64,000 nucleotides of DNA from Andrena cerasifolii (Eukaryota > Arthropoda > Insecta > Hymenoptera > Andrenidae). Both the position numbers and the translations under genes were made by a program. The stretch lies in contig NC_135120.1 in the NCBI RefSeq assembly GCF_050908995.1, forward strand, positions 2,245,433-2,309,432. The letters run 5' to 3'. Of the stretch, positions 1-9,433 are shown one piece after another. Under the pieces are notes generated by a model. That model was given only the letters and a program-made list of their open reading frames with translations, did not search any database and was not told the DNA's origin. The first letter of the stretch is position 1. Each line of letters starts with the position of its first letter.

Positions 1-390
1 GGTGAGAGATCAAAGGTAAAGTTAGATTTTTCTAAGAGAAAAATCCACCTTTTTTCTTTATAAATAATAAACGGGGAATCGGAATAAAAAATGCCTTCGT
101 TGTACGATGTGGAATGTTATTATGATTCTGCATGCAAAATTGCAAGTGAATTGGTTGAACGTAGTGCGAGTTTTTAGAGCCATCGATTAGCCGTCCAAAA
201 TGGAGAGACTTTCGGATACGTATCCATAACTTCTGAAAAACAATAGTTTTTTAACTAAAACTTTTTTTTTAGTAGTTCCTAATACTATGTAAAGATAGTA
301 AAAAAATGGAAAATCTGCATCAAGCCGTTGACTTGTAAAAAAATCCACAAAATACACACATTTCCCGAGGGTTCAAACGGGTGTACCCCC
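1..390. other. Possible right end of a TTAA-flanked DNA element
   Basis: No coding signal is seen. The stretch ends in CGGGTGTACCCCC followed by TTAA (391-394) and then GGGGTCC. A C-run butting on TTAA is what the right end of the 12-kb insertion at 15161-15174 also looks like, so this may be the end of a related TTAA-specific element whose other end lies outside the window. The left terminus cannot be seen, so the call is an inference from one end only. Confidence 0.3.
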
Positions 391-407
391 TTAAGGGGTC
401 CTGCCTT

Positions 408-619
408 ATAAATAATGAAATTATAGACGATCTCCCGGCATGAACAGTCGCCATTTTATTTTAGATTAATTTTTCGGGATAATGACCGATTAAGCACTTG
501 ATAATTTATTATACTAACTAAATTTGTTCGAACCAGGTCAAAGCTACAGTCACGGTCACCATAAAGTGCTTAAATAAAAAAAAGGCTACCGGGAGATCGT
601 CTATAATTCCATTATTTAT
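408..619. repeat. Small MITE with 31-bp terminal inverted repeats
   Basis: Positions 408-438 and 589-619 are inverted copies with one mismatch, beginning ATAAATAATG and ending in CTCCCGG. The 212-bp unit has no ORF, which fits a non-autonomous DNA transposon. No clear target duplication was found and I cannot assign a superfamily. Confidence 0.6.
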
Positions 620-968
620 TTATATATTGCATTGCAAAAATATACAAGAACTTTAAAATATATACTTTCGAATACACAACCGTTTATTTAAAAAAGTCTT
701 CGAGTGTAATTTAATTATATGACAATTAAATAACGCCGTAATTGAATTACATTCCACATTTGACTTCAAAATTTTCAATTAATTGAATTGCTAATTACTG
801 TAATCATCTAAGGAATTGCGATAAATATTCATATTTATCTTTCATGTGTATATGACTATGATATGTACTCGTGTAACAAACTTCGGTTAGCGATATGCCC
901 TTTCTTTTATTTACCTTTCTCTCATTTGTTGTACAAGCTAATTTAATGTGTTGAATAGTATTAATACA
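620..968. other. AT-rich spacer
   Basis: AT-rich sequence without an ORF, repeat or regulatory motif that I can support. Confidence 0.5.
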
Positions 969-1114
969 TCCCCATAAAAAAACTTCAAAAAAGTAACAAA
1001 ATTACGCCAAGTACATGAAACAAATAAATCACAAAAAAAGAAGATAATAATATAAATCGCAAAAAAATAGAAGAAAATATACAATCAGAAAAAATAGAAT
1101 ATAATAATATAAAT

Positions 1115-1385
1115 TGTTGCGTATATTATATTTATTAAGAACAGGATAAAGCAAATTGTAGAATCTTAATTATAATATCTTGTACAGAATATCAGACGCC
1201 ATGTATATCACACAAAGGAAAAACTGAGACTGGTACATAACGAAAAAGACCATTGACTCTGGAAATAAAAGATGTGACATAACCTAACAGAACGGAAATA
1301 AAACGAAACTGGCGCCACCTGGTATACTCAATGTTACTGACCATAAACTAAAATTACTAGATGATGAACAAAGCTATTTAGAACA
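1115..1385 (-). repeat. Copia 3' LTR
   Basis: 271 bp, TG...CA ends, matching 17673-17943 almost perfectly. The gag-pol stop codon (1378-1380) lies just inside it. The purine-rich tract expected before a 3' LTR is seen on the minus strand at about 1386-1397. Confidence 0.93.
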
Positions 1386-3010
1386 CTCCCACTCTTTGTT
1401 CATTTACATCGAGTATTGATACTGACCTTCGATTTGAACAAAACATATCTCTTGGCAAAGCCTTTGTCAAGAAATCCGCCAACTGTTTTTCAGAAGATAC
1501 ATACTGCACAGATATACTTTGATTCTCGACACAATCTCGAATATAATGAAACTTAATGTCTATATGCTTAGTTAACTTGTGGTGATCAGAGTTTTTCACC
1601 AAACGAATTGCACTTTGGTTGTCCACAAAGAGCTTAGTGGGCTCATCAGAGATCACTTGAAGCTCAGTCAACATCATTCTCAGCCACATTGTTTCCTGGG
1701 CTGCTGATGAAGCTGCAATGTATTCTGCTTCTGTTGTGGATCTGCTTACGCATCCTTGACGGTGCGATGACCAGGTAATCGACGCTCCAGCCAGGACACT
1801 GATATATCCCGTTGTAGATTTCCGAGTTTCTTCATCTCCAGCAAAATCAGCATCCGAGTATACCAAAAGTTCATTATATATGCCTTGATAGCAAATACCG
1901 TAGCTCCTAGTTCCTGCGATGTATCGCATAATTCTCTTCACTGCTGTCCAGTGCGCCTCAGATGGATCATTCAGAAACCTGCTCACTTGACCCACTGCAA
2001 AAGAGATGTCTGGCCGCGTTACAATGGCAAGAAATATCAAACTTCCCACAGCCTCTCTGTATGGTACACCCGAAGTCGTCTTAAGACTTTTATCTTGACT
2101 TGCACTCTGCAACTGTGTATTTGGATCTGCTGGCATTGCCTGTGGATTGCAATCTTGCATGTTAAATTTGGCCAGAACTCGTTCAATATACCCCTGCTGA
2201 GCAAGAAACATTCTTTTATTTTGTCTGTCTCGTTTAATTTCTATCCCAACAAAACAGTTTGAATGATCTATCTTGATCTCAAACTGCGAACCGAGTTCCT
2301 GTATTAGAAGTGCTAATGTATCAGAACATGTACTCATCAGCATACTATCATCCACACACAGCGCCAGCCAAATCTCCACTCCATTAAGTATTCCTCGATA
2401 CACGCATTTGTCTGTATCTAATGGTTTTAAATTGAATAGATTCAGGAACTTACAGAATTTCTGACTCCAACATCGTGGAGACTGCTTGAGTCCATACAGA
2501 CTTTTTCTCAGCCTGCAAACCATTTCTGGATCGTCGCTTTGGAAACCCTCTGACTGCTTCATATAGATCTCCTCCGTCAGATCACCGTAAAGAAATGCAG
2601 TCTTTATGTCAAACTGCAGAATTTCCATATCGTAGATTGTTGCAAGTGCCAGAAGAACTCTAATTGAATCGTACCGAATTACTGGAGAAAACGTTTCCGT
2701 ATAGTCAATTCCTGCTTTTTGTGAATATTCCTTAGCGCATAATCGTGCCTTGAAACGTTCAATTTTCCCATCTGATCTTCTTTTAATCTTGTAGACCCAC
2801 TTGCAATCTACAGTTTTCCGATCCGGAGGTGCAGGTGTCAATGTCCAAGTTCCATGTTTGTTTAACGAGTTTATTTCCTCCTTCATAGCATCACTCCATT
2901 CCCTGGCATTCTGACCAGTAACTGCTTCCTGATACGTTTGAGGTTCATCATATATTGCTGCACATGCAATGTCAATAGCTACCTGACATGCATCAAATCG
3001 GTTTGGTGCC
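1378..3010 (-). pseudogene. Copia pol, 3' part: reverse transcriptase and RNase H
   Basis: This is the C-terminal half of a copia polyprotein. The RT domain opens with the typical EWSDAMKEEINSL stretch, has the QFDIKTAFLYGDL motif, and has a CVDD active site where copia usually has YVDD. The RNase H part has YSDADFAGDEETRKSTTGY, STTEAEYIAASSAAQE and KHIDIKFHYIRD. The frame runs upstream beyond 3010 only into the inserted DNA (about 14 unrelated residues), so the visible ATG near 3057 is not the true start. In the undisturbed element this part was fused in frame to the gag-integrase part at 15171-17485. The interruption leaves it unable to be made as a normal polyprotein. Confidence 0.93.
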
Positions 3011-3078
3011 TTAAGGGGGCCGTCTCCGCGGGCCTTTGAATGTGTGAGTACGCTCACACAAGCTAGGAAAAGCGTGCA

Positions 3079-3325
3079 CGTATACGCGTGTAGTAAGCAA
3101 ATCGTAAATTACAACTTTCGTCCTGGAATCGGCCCGAAGGAAGTTTTTGCGGGTACAGTTGCCTTCAGTAGACATCTGTGCAGGGTGGTCTGGTGCGTTT
3201 GAACGCTAATAAGCACCCCACTTTGAAATAATAATGAATTTATGACTCGAAAACTGTCCGAATGAAGCTTCAAGGCTTCTCCGTTGGTGGCGCTAATGGT
3301 GCACTGCAGCCATGTAGCACCAGCG
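3079..3325. repeat. Subterminal direct repeat, copy 1
   Basis: About 245 bp, starting CGTATACGCG, repeated in the same orientation at 3555-3800 with about 85-90% visual identity. Both copies lie near the left end of the TTAA insertion. No coding potential is evident. They may be subterminal repeats of the element. Confidence 0.65.
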
Positions 3326-3336
3326 TGACGTGTAGG

Positions 3337-3554
3337 CAGGGCCGACGCGAGGTTAGCTGGCGCCCTTGTGCAAAAAAATTTTTGTTGTCCCCAATTTTTT
3401 GCACTTGTTTTCTATTTAATATGTTTAAAATAATTACATTTATATTTAGTTTATGTGAGGTGTTAGATTCCTTTATTATTAAGCGTACGATCTAGTTTTT
3501 TTAGCGTCCCATTCGGCTGGCGCCCTTGTGCGGCGCATGGTTCCGCCGGGCCTG
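3337..3554. repeat. hAT-like MITE between the two direct repeats
   Basis: Starts CAGGGCCGACGCGAGG and ends CCGCCGGGCCTG, which are imperfect inverted ends of the CAGGGCCG type common in non-autonomous hAT elements. Internal segments GCTGGCGCCCTTGTGC occur near both ends in direct orientation. An 8-bp duplication is not clear. It sits exactly between the two direct-repeat copies. Confidence 0.45.
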
Positions 3555-3800
3555 CGTATACGCGATGTAGTAAGCAAACCGTAAATTACAACTTTCGTCC
3601 TGGAATCGGCACGGTGGACGTTTTTGCGGGTTTAGTTGCCTTCAGTAGACTTTCGTGCAGGGTGGTCTGGTCCGTTTGAACGCTAATAAGCACCGTACGT
3701 TGAAATAATAATGAATTTATGAATCGTGTACTCAGGACAGCCCGAAAAATGACAGAATGAAGCTTCAAGGTTTCTCCGTCACCGGCGTTGATGGTATATT
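3555..3800. repeat. Subterminal direct repeat, copy 2
   Basis: Second copy of the unit at 3079-3325, diverged by scattered substitutions and a short extra piece near 3740. Confidence 0.65.
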
Positions 3801-4038
3801 CGTGCCTTGTACCATCAAAACCGGTGGAAGTCCAATCTACCCGATAAATGTAGGAAAGACATAGTTGCCGAGACGTATCGAGAGTCGAATCGCGCTGTTG
3901 CCGCATTTCCCCTATCAATATTTTTCCATCGAGGAGGCTTGAATGAATCACGGCGAAGCAGTTGGAGAACAGAGATGGGCAAAGATAATATCTGGATAAA
4001 GTCAAATAAAAGATACTACAGTATTGTCTCATGGAACG

Positions 4039-4258
4039 AGAGCGAGCAAGAGGCACTGAAAGCGAGCGAAGGTGGTGCGAGATAGACGACGAGATGTTGT
4101 TTGTCTCGCTCCGTCTTTCGGACGCCTGACACTCGTTCCATCTCGCTCCCCCTATCAGCTAAAAAGAAGCGAGAAACGAACACTGAGAATTAGGGCTCTG
4201 CTCGCGATACGAGCTCAACGCCGCGCCGGTCCCGACCAGCGAGGATTTGGGCTGTTCG
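4039..4258. repeat. Palindromic GAGCGAG repeat, copy 1
   Basis: A 220-bp segment with the core TCTCGCTCCGTCTTTCGGAC and flanking GAGCGAGC runs that can pair with downstream CTCGCTCC. It recurs in the same orientation at 5829-6058. Short ORFs across it differ between the copies, so it is unlikely to be coding. Confidence 0.6.
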
Positions 4259-4266
4259 GCGGCGCA

Positions 4267-4945
4267 CAGTGGGGCATTTGGGGTCGAAACACGGCACTAA
4301 GTCCTTTTACAAAAATATCGCTAAACTGCAAATTTTCTTTTACAGGTAGTTGATTGCAGGTATTATGATTGTTTTTCATATTCATTAATTTTTAACGCGA
4401 CTACACGGTTTCGAAGAAGAGAACCACGAAACTCTTCAGAATTTGTATTGTTGTTTATAGTATTATTGTTTGCTTAATTCAACTAATTTTTGGTGGAATT
4501 AAGTGTTGAGGTATGTATTTGAAGTGTACCAAATTTGATTTTGATATCCCTGATATTTCTGGAATTATATCTTACTGAATGTCCCAATTTTCATTGTTTA
4601 TTTTTAACGGGAGTTCAAACGAGGTAGTTAGAGGGACGAGAAGGGGTCTATGACGCTTTTTTTTTACAAAAATGCCTTTCCTGCCATTGAAATTCAAAGT
4701 AACTGAAGTCTTTTTACATGTGAAAGATGCGGAACTTTTTCCTATGTACAGTGTGCACGATATTGTCGGCAATTTGTAAAAAAGTACTATGACCCATTAA
4801 ATAAACAAATTTCATTAATTTTTCTGTACCAATAGGATCACAAGCATACGTCCTAACTGAATGAAATGGAAAAATTAACGATAAATATATGATTTGGGTG
4901 AGAAAATGTTTTGTGCTGTGTTTCGACCCGAAATGCCCCACTCTG
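4267..4945. repeat. MITE with about 30-bp terminal inverted repeats
   Basis: The left end CAGTGGGGCATTTGGGGTCG and the right end (reverse complement CAGAGTGGGGCATTTCGGGT) pair over about 30 bp. The 679-bp interior is AT-rich with no convincing ORF. It begins directly after palindromic repeat copy 1. CAGNGGGGC ends suggest a hAT-type element, but I could not find a matching 8-bp duplication. Confidence 0.55.
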
Positions 4946-5014
4946 CGGCAACTTGTAATCTCGGTTGGAGAGGCGTACAATGTTGATAAAATGTAAAATG
5001 TCACGTTTTCAATA

Positions 5015-5190
5015 TTCAGTAACATACTGCTGAGATTTTCCACATTAAAATGAATTCAAATGCGGTATAAATCGGATAATTAAATATAAATGCGAAACAT
5101 TTCTAATCTAATAATGCTAAAAATAATCCGATTTATACCGTGTTTAAATTCATTTTCATCTGGAAAATCTCAGCAGTATGTTACTGAAAC
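5015..5190. repeat. Hairpin: 63-bp inverted arms
   Basis: 5015-5077 and 5127-5190 are inverted copies around the shared stretch CAGTAACATACTGCTGAGAT, with a loop of about 50 bp. No coding signal. It could be part of a small DNA element or a local inversion-duplication. Confidence 0.55.
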
Positions 5191-5311
5191 GTTCATGTCG
5201 ATACAATAGAAAATGAGAAAATTTTACATTCCATTGAAACAAAGAAAATGAACAATCATTGATCAATTAGAAATATTATATTTTTAAATATTTAATATTT
5301 ATATTGTAATA

Positions 5312-5449
5312 TTAATAATTATTAATAATAATGGGGTTGCCGCCGCAGCCCCCACGGCGGCCCCCTCGGCGGCCCCCTCGGCGGCCTCCTCGGCGGCCTC
5401 CTCGGCGGCCTCCACGGCCGTACTTCAAAATTTTCAGCTCCTTCTTCAA
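5312..5449 (-). CDS. Candidate terminal exon with Gly-Arg-rich tail
   Basis: On the minus strand a good acceptor (pyrimidine tract then TTTCAG) ends at 5450, followed in phase 0 by a short charged helix (LKKELKILKYGRGG), a run of about six RRGG repeats, a Cys-containing Gly stretch, and a stop at 5312. Total 45 codons. Gly-Arg repeats often bind RNA or are methylated, but function here is unknown. The architecture (short Leu-rich helix, Y-G-R-G, GR repeats, stop) resembles the plus-strand exon at 25563-25781. The repeats are simple-sequence DNA, so chance coding is possible. Upstream exons were not identified. Confidence 0.4.
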   Translation of the reverse strand: MKKELKILKYGRGGRRGGRRGGRRGGRRGGRRGGCGGNPIIINNY

Positions 5450-5828
5450 CTGAAACAGTACCATAAAAATTACATCTTCTAGTTCTACGCCTACATATGA
5501 GCCGTTATTTCTTAAACTGGTATAAGTCCATTTATTCATACATTGGGATATTTAAGGGTATGCTTTTGAATCAACAAAATATTCGCATCCGTAAATCAAA
5601 TCGGGTAATGTTTTTAAAACTATAAACTTGTGTAATTTTATTATGGAATAATAATCAATAAAAATGTTAAAGAAAACAAACGATTTTTTAGCTACAGATC
5701 GACTTATACCACTTTCAATAATAATACAGTATTGTCTCCGTATGTGTTCGGTTTGGTGCACACGATACGGGTTTGTTGCTATGTATCTCCACCACTTCTG
5801 TGTCACTCTTGCCCGGCGAAGGCGAGAG

Positions 5829-6058
5829 CGAGATGGAACGAGAGCGAGCGAGAGCCACTGAAAGCGAGCGAGACGACGGGATGATGTTTTATCTCGCTCC
5901 GTCTTTCGGACGCCTGACACTCCGTCTTTTGCGTTCGCGGCCGTCGCGCAGGCAAAGCGTTCCATCTCGCTCCCCCCTTCGGCCAGGAAGAAGCGAGAAA
6001 CGAACACTCGGAATTAGAGATCTGTTCACGACAGGAGCTCAACGCCGGCCCGACCAGC
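5829..6058. repeat. Palindromic GAGCGAG repeat, copy 2
   Basis: Diverged second copy of 4039-4258 with an extra piece of about 30 bp near 5925 (TTTTGCGTTCGCGGCCGTCG). It lies immediately upstream, in plus-strand order, of the charged candidate exon at 6111-6253. Confidence 0.6.
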
Positions 6059-6110
6059 GAACACTTACGGAGATAATACTGTACACACACATAATTTCAA
6101 CATAACTTAC

Positions 6111-6253
6111 TTTTGCTAGAGCTCTCTCCAATTTGTCCTCCCTGTTTTTATTCTGCTCCTCCTTCTTCTCGTCCTTCTCTCTTTCCCGTCCGCGATTTTC
6201 ATCCTCCCCCCCCCTCCACTTCCCCCCGACGGGGTCGGGACCGTATCTTTCAT
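6111..6253 (-). CDS. Candidate internal exon, highly charged
   Basis: On the minus strand, a TTTCCAG acceptor ends at 6254 and a consensus GTAAGT donor follows the exon at 6110-6105. Between them 143 nt stay open and encode a Glu/Lys/Arg-rich segment ending KLERALAK, with stretches such as GREREKDEKKEEQNKNREDK. The exon starts in phase 2 and ends at a codon boundary. The sequence is strongly biased to charged residues and would form a single alpha-helix or coiled coil. I do not recognise the gene and saw no partner exon. It may be a host exon captured by the surrounding element. Confidence 0.4.
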
Positions 6254-6345
6254 CTGGAAATGAAATGTTGAATGTATTATTTTTGGCAAATAGTAAGATG
6301 GTACAGCGTGATTCTCTCGCTAGAGTCCTCAAAGACAATAGTCTA

Positions 6346-7293
6346 AGAGCTGGCTATATAGGGGTCAACGTGACTCGATGCAGTCACAGTTCTTATTGTT
6401 GGATTAGTGTTGCCGAATGCGAAATCCCCATCTGCCGAGTCAGTCCGGAGAACTAACGCGGGGGTGGGCGGTCAAACAGGTAAAATTTGCAGCATAATAA
6501 CGTCATTCTTGCTGTTCTGAAATTTCATATACTTATTGTTTACGCATTTAATGAACGATATGCAAAATGGCAGACCACCAAGTGCGCCCTAAAGGCGGTT
6601 GCCGTTCCAATATGCGGCCGACGGCGGTCCCACTAGGGCAAAGGAGAAACAAATGTATATTTCTCCCTTGCACTAGCGCGCAAGCCACGTATCGCGCTTT
6701 TCATCGACGCCTGTGTTAGCAATATTGAAGCACCACCGTGTAAAAGGGGCTGCAAGGTTGAGCTTACGCAGATGCGGCCAGCGTGACGCCTACAGCGACG
6801 ATGGGCCCGACCAGTGCGACGCCATAAACATCATAAATTGGCATCGGGGTCCTTAGGAGTTTTCCCAAAAGGACAAGAGGGGACTTTCCACGGGACGGAA
6901 AGTCAGTCGATTACAGACCGGGACTCGAGAAAAACCTTCTCGACTCTACCGACTTTTAACAACGGAATAAATAAAACTATAACGAATAATTTAGAAAGCG
7001 AGTTAATACCCTCAACTTTAGGATCTTCTTACATCTGCCAACGTCTTATCCCCCACTTGGTGGTCTGCCATTTTGCATATCGTTCATTAAATGCGTAAAC
7101 AATAAGTATATGAAATTTCAGAACAGCAAGAATCACGTTATTATGCTGCAAAATTTTACCTGTTTGACCGCCCACCCCCGCGTTAGTTCTCCGGACTGAC
7201 TCGGCAGATGGGGATTTCGCATTCGGCAACACTAATCCAACAATAAGAACTGTGACTGCATCGAGTCACGTTGACCCCTATATAGCCAGCTCT
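6346..7293. mobile_element. Non-autonomous element with about 240-bp inverted arms
   Basis: 6346-6584 and 7054-7293 are near-perfect inverted copies beginning AGAGCTGGCTATATAGGGG. The 470-bp interior is GC-richer and has no convincing ORF. Long arms fit Mutator-like or foldback elements. The 9 bp on either side do not match, so the class is not proven. A weaker inverted pair lies just outside: 6300-6330 resembles the reverse complement of 7618-7650. Confidence 0.7.
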
Positions 7294-7399
7294 CGATCTA
7301 CAATGCCACCAATAAACCGTGCCTCGCTGAGTTACGTGGAAGTGACGAATTCCACGTTCTGCATTTCTCAACAGATCTTTGCGAAAATGGCGTCAATCG

Positions 7400-7560
7400 A
7401 TGTCGTGCCGATGAAAATGGTACCACGCTAACTTCGTTAAAAATAGTCCGAATTACACGACATGATTTTAATCGGGAGAATGCCAGGAATGCATTGGTAT
7501 CACTGCAATATCGATGCAATGAAGAATAAAGAATTTTTTAATACACCGTAATGAATCTCG
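7400..7560. repeat. Dispersed repeat, copy A
   Basis: Contains a core around AGTCCGAATTACACGACATG and AATGCCAGGAATGCATTGG. Diverged relatives are at 31190-31320 (with an inverted partner at 31395-31505) and 58705-58850, so at least three loci carry it. No coding signal. Confidence 0.5.
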
Positions 7561-7971
7561 TCGCGAGCTTTGACGTCCACGAAACTCAGCGAGGCGCGGC
7601 TTATTGGCGGCATCGCGTTTGAATACTCTAGCCAGAGAGTCACTCTGTATAATAGTATACAATATAATACTTACATTTTGTGAATCCTCCATAGCTTCTA
7701 CTGCTCTATGTAGAGTTCGTGAGCCAACTGTAGCTTGCCACGCAACAAGTCCATGGGCAGACTTATTTGTGGAGGAGGAAACACCTACAGGAGCCTTGGT
7801 TACGTGTGCGTGACTGATGCGTGCGCAGTTTACGCAACACAACCACCGTTCCTGTAGGTGTTCCCCTCCATCAGTGGCACCTCGACCACCCGATCCCTGG
7901 TTATTTAGCAGCCCGGCGACTATCTTCACAATTTCTTAGAATTCTTTATTCCAGAGTGAGAGAATCCGCGG

Positions 7972-8640
7972 ATATACTACGGTATGACCCAACCAACGGA
8001 ATGAACTGAAATTTTGAGGGGTTGGGCGGGAGGTGGAGAGACCCTCTAATATAAAATTTCAGCTGCGGATATTTCTTAGTTTCTGAGATATTAATAAAAA
8101 AATTTCGGCATAATACATTGAAATCTACCTATGTACACAGACGTTACTAACACAACCATCTTCTTCGTTTCACAGTCGACGATACAATGTACGATATTGA
8201 CCTCATCGCGCGATGCTTGTAACTGCATCAGTTTTTATTCCCAATACAGTACAGTAATACTAGAGTATTTCCAAAGTCACATCGGTTCGCTGTCGTGCTT
8301 TCCGCGCCCCACGCACTGGTCTAGCTCCAACCGGTGGCCGATCGAGACGAAACTTGCCGAGTATTACGAGGGGTATTACAAAATTTCAAAAGTGGAAAAT
8401 GGCGGGGGAGGGGCAGAAGGGCTCACGGGTAGGGAGGCCTCCACCAACGTAAATAAATTTCCAAAATAAATTAACAATTTTTTATTAATATTTCGGAAAC
8501 GAAATATTAAAGAATACCCGAAGCTACAATTTTAGATTTAGGGTTCACACCCCCTCCCCACCCCACCCCACACCCAAACCTCATCTCGATCGGCCACTGG
8601 TGCCATTCGGAAGTATATCCTTTATTCGTTGCATTTATTC
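7972..8640. other. Unannotated interior of the inverted unit
   Basis: Short open frames occur (for example near 8131-8469) but lack any recognisable motif. A C-rich run near 8550-8580 (CCCCTCCCCACCCCACCCCA) stands out. Nothing else can be supported. Confidence 0.4.
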
Positions 8641-9131
8641 GAATAAAACTTTCGAATTAAAAAAAAAGGTAATTATGCAGAACTGGTGTTTCCTCATTGA
8701 TTTCAATTATTTTTGGATATGTTGCCGGAGATATGATTCTGAACAACTTTTTCCTATACATGTTACCGCCGCTCGACCTTCGTTGCCGAGATATTTGCCA
8801 GAAACTATCGGTATAATCCGACCATTGTTATATAGTCTGTTGAAAACCTTAGTGTTAACTTAGTTTAGTAAGCGCTAGTAACTGTAAGCCCTTTGTTCAT
8901 ATAGTTCTTCTGTAACTATGGGATTTTCTGTCTCGGATAATAAAATAATATAATAATAATACCGATAGTTTCTGGCAAATATCTCGGCAACGAAGGTCGA
9001 GCGGTGGTAACATGTATAGGAAAAAGTTGTTCAGAATCATGTCCCCGGCAACATATCCAAAAATAATTGAAATCGATGAGGAAACACCAGTTCTGCATAA
9101 TTACCTTTTTTTTTATTCGAAAGTTTTATTC
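8641..9131. repeat. Inner hairpin, 170-bp arms
   Basis: 8641-8815 and 8959-9131 are inverted copies including the shared stretch CAGAACTGGTGTTTCCTCAT. The loop of about 143 bp has no ORF. It is nested inside the larger inverted unit 7796-9311. The short ORFs in both arms are mirror images and are not taken as genes. Confidence 0.65.
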
Positions 9132-9433
9132 GAAAGTTTTATCTCTCACTTTCGAACAAAGAATTCTAAGAAATTGTGGAGATAGTCGCCGGGCTCCTCA
9201 ATAACCAGGGATCGGCGGGGCTCGAGGTACCACTGATGGAGGGGAACATCTACAGGAACGGTGGTTGTGTTGCGTAAACTGCGCATGCATCAGTCACGCG
9301 CACGTAACCAACTCCTTCGGATTCACGTTTCACGTTCACGGTTCGCGTTTACGTTTTTTGTAACGGGCAGTAGGATTTTGAGTTGTGTTGCGTTGTGTTT
9401 GTGTTTGTGTTGTGTTTGTTGGTTTAGTGTGGA

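Larger units (their letters stand above)
7796..9311. repeat. Inverted-arm unit upstream of the transposase gene
   Basis: Arms 7796-7971 and 9140-9311 are inverted copies, starting TTGGTTACGTG and ending near GAATTCTT. Each arm carries the module GTGCGTGACTGATGC next to ACACAACCACCGTTCCTGTA. The right arm ends about 120 bp before the transposase start at 9434, so it may hold promoter sequence. The same module occurs as a closed palindrome at 14755-14932. Confidence 0.65.

Noticed and set aside
6133..6456. Plus-strand Ser/Phe-rich ORF
   Set aside because: It is the complement of the purine-rich charged exon on the minus strand and lacks motifs.
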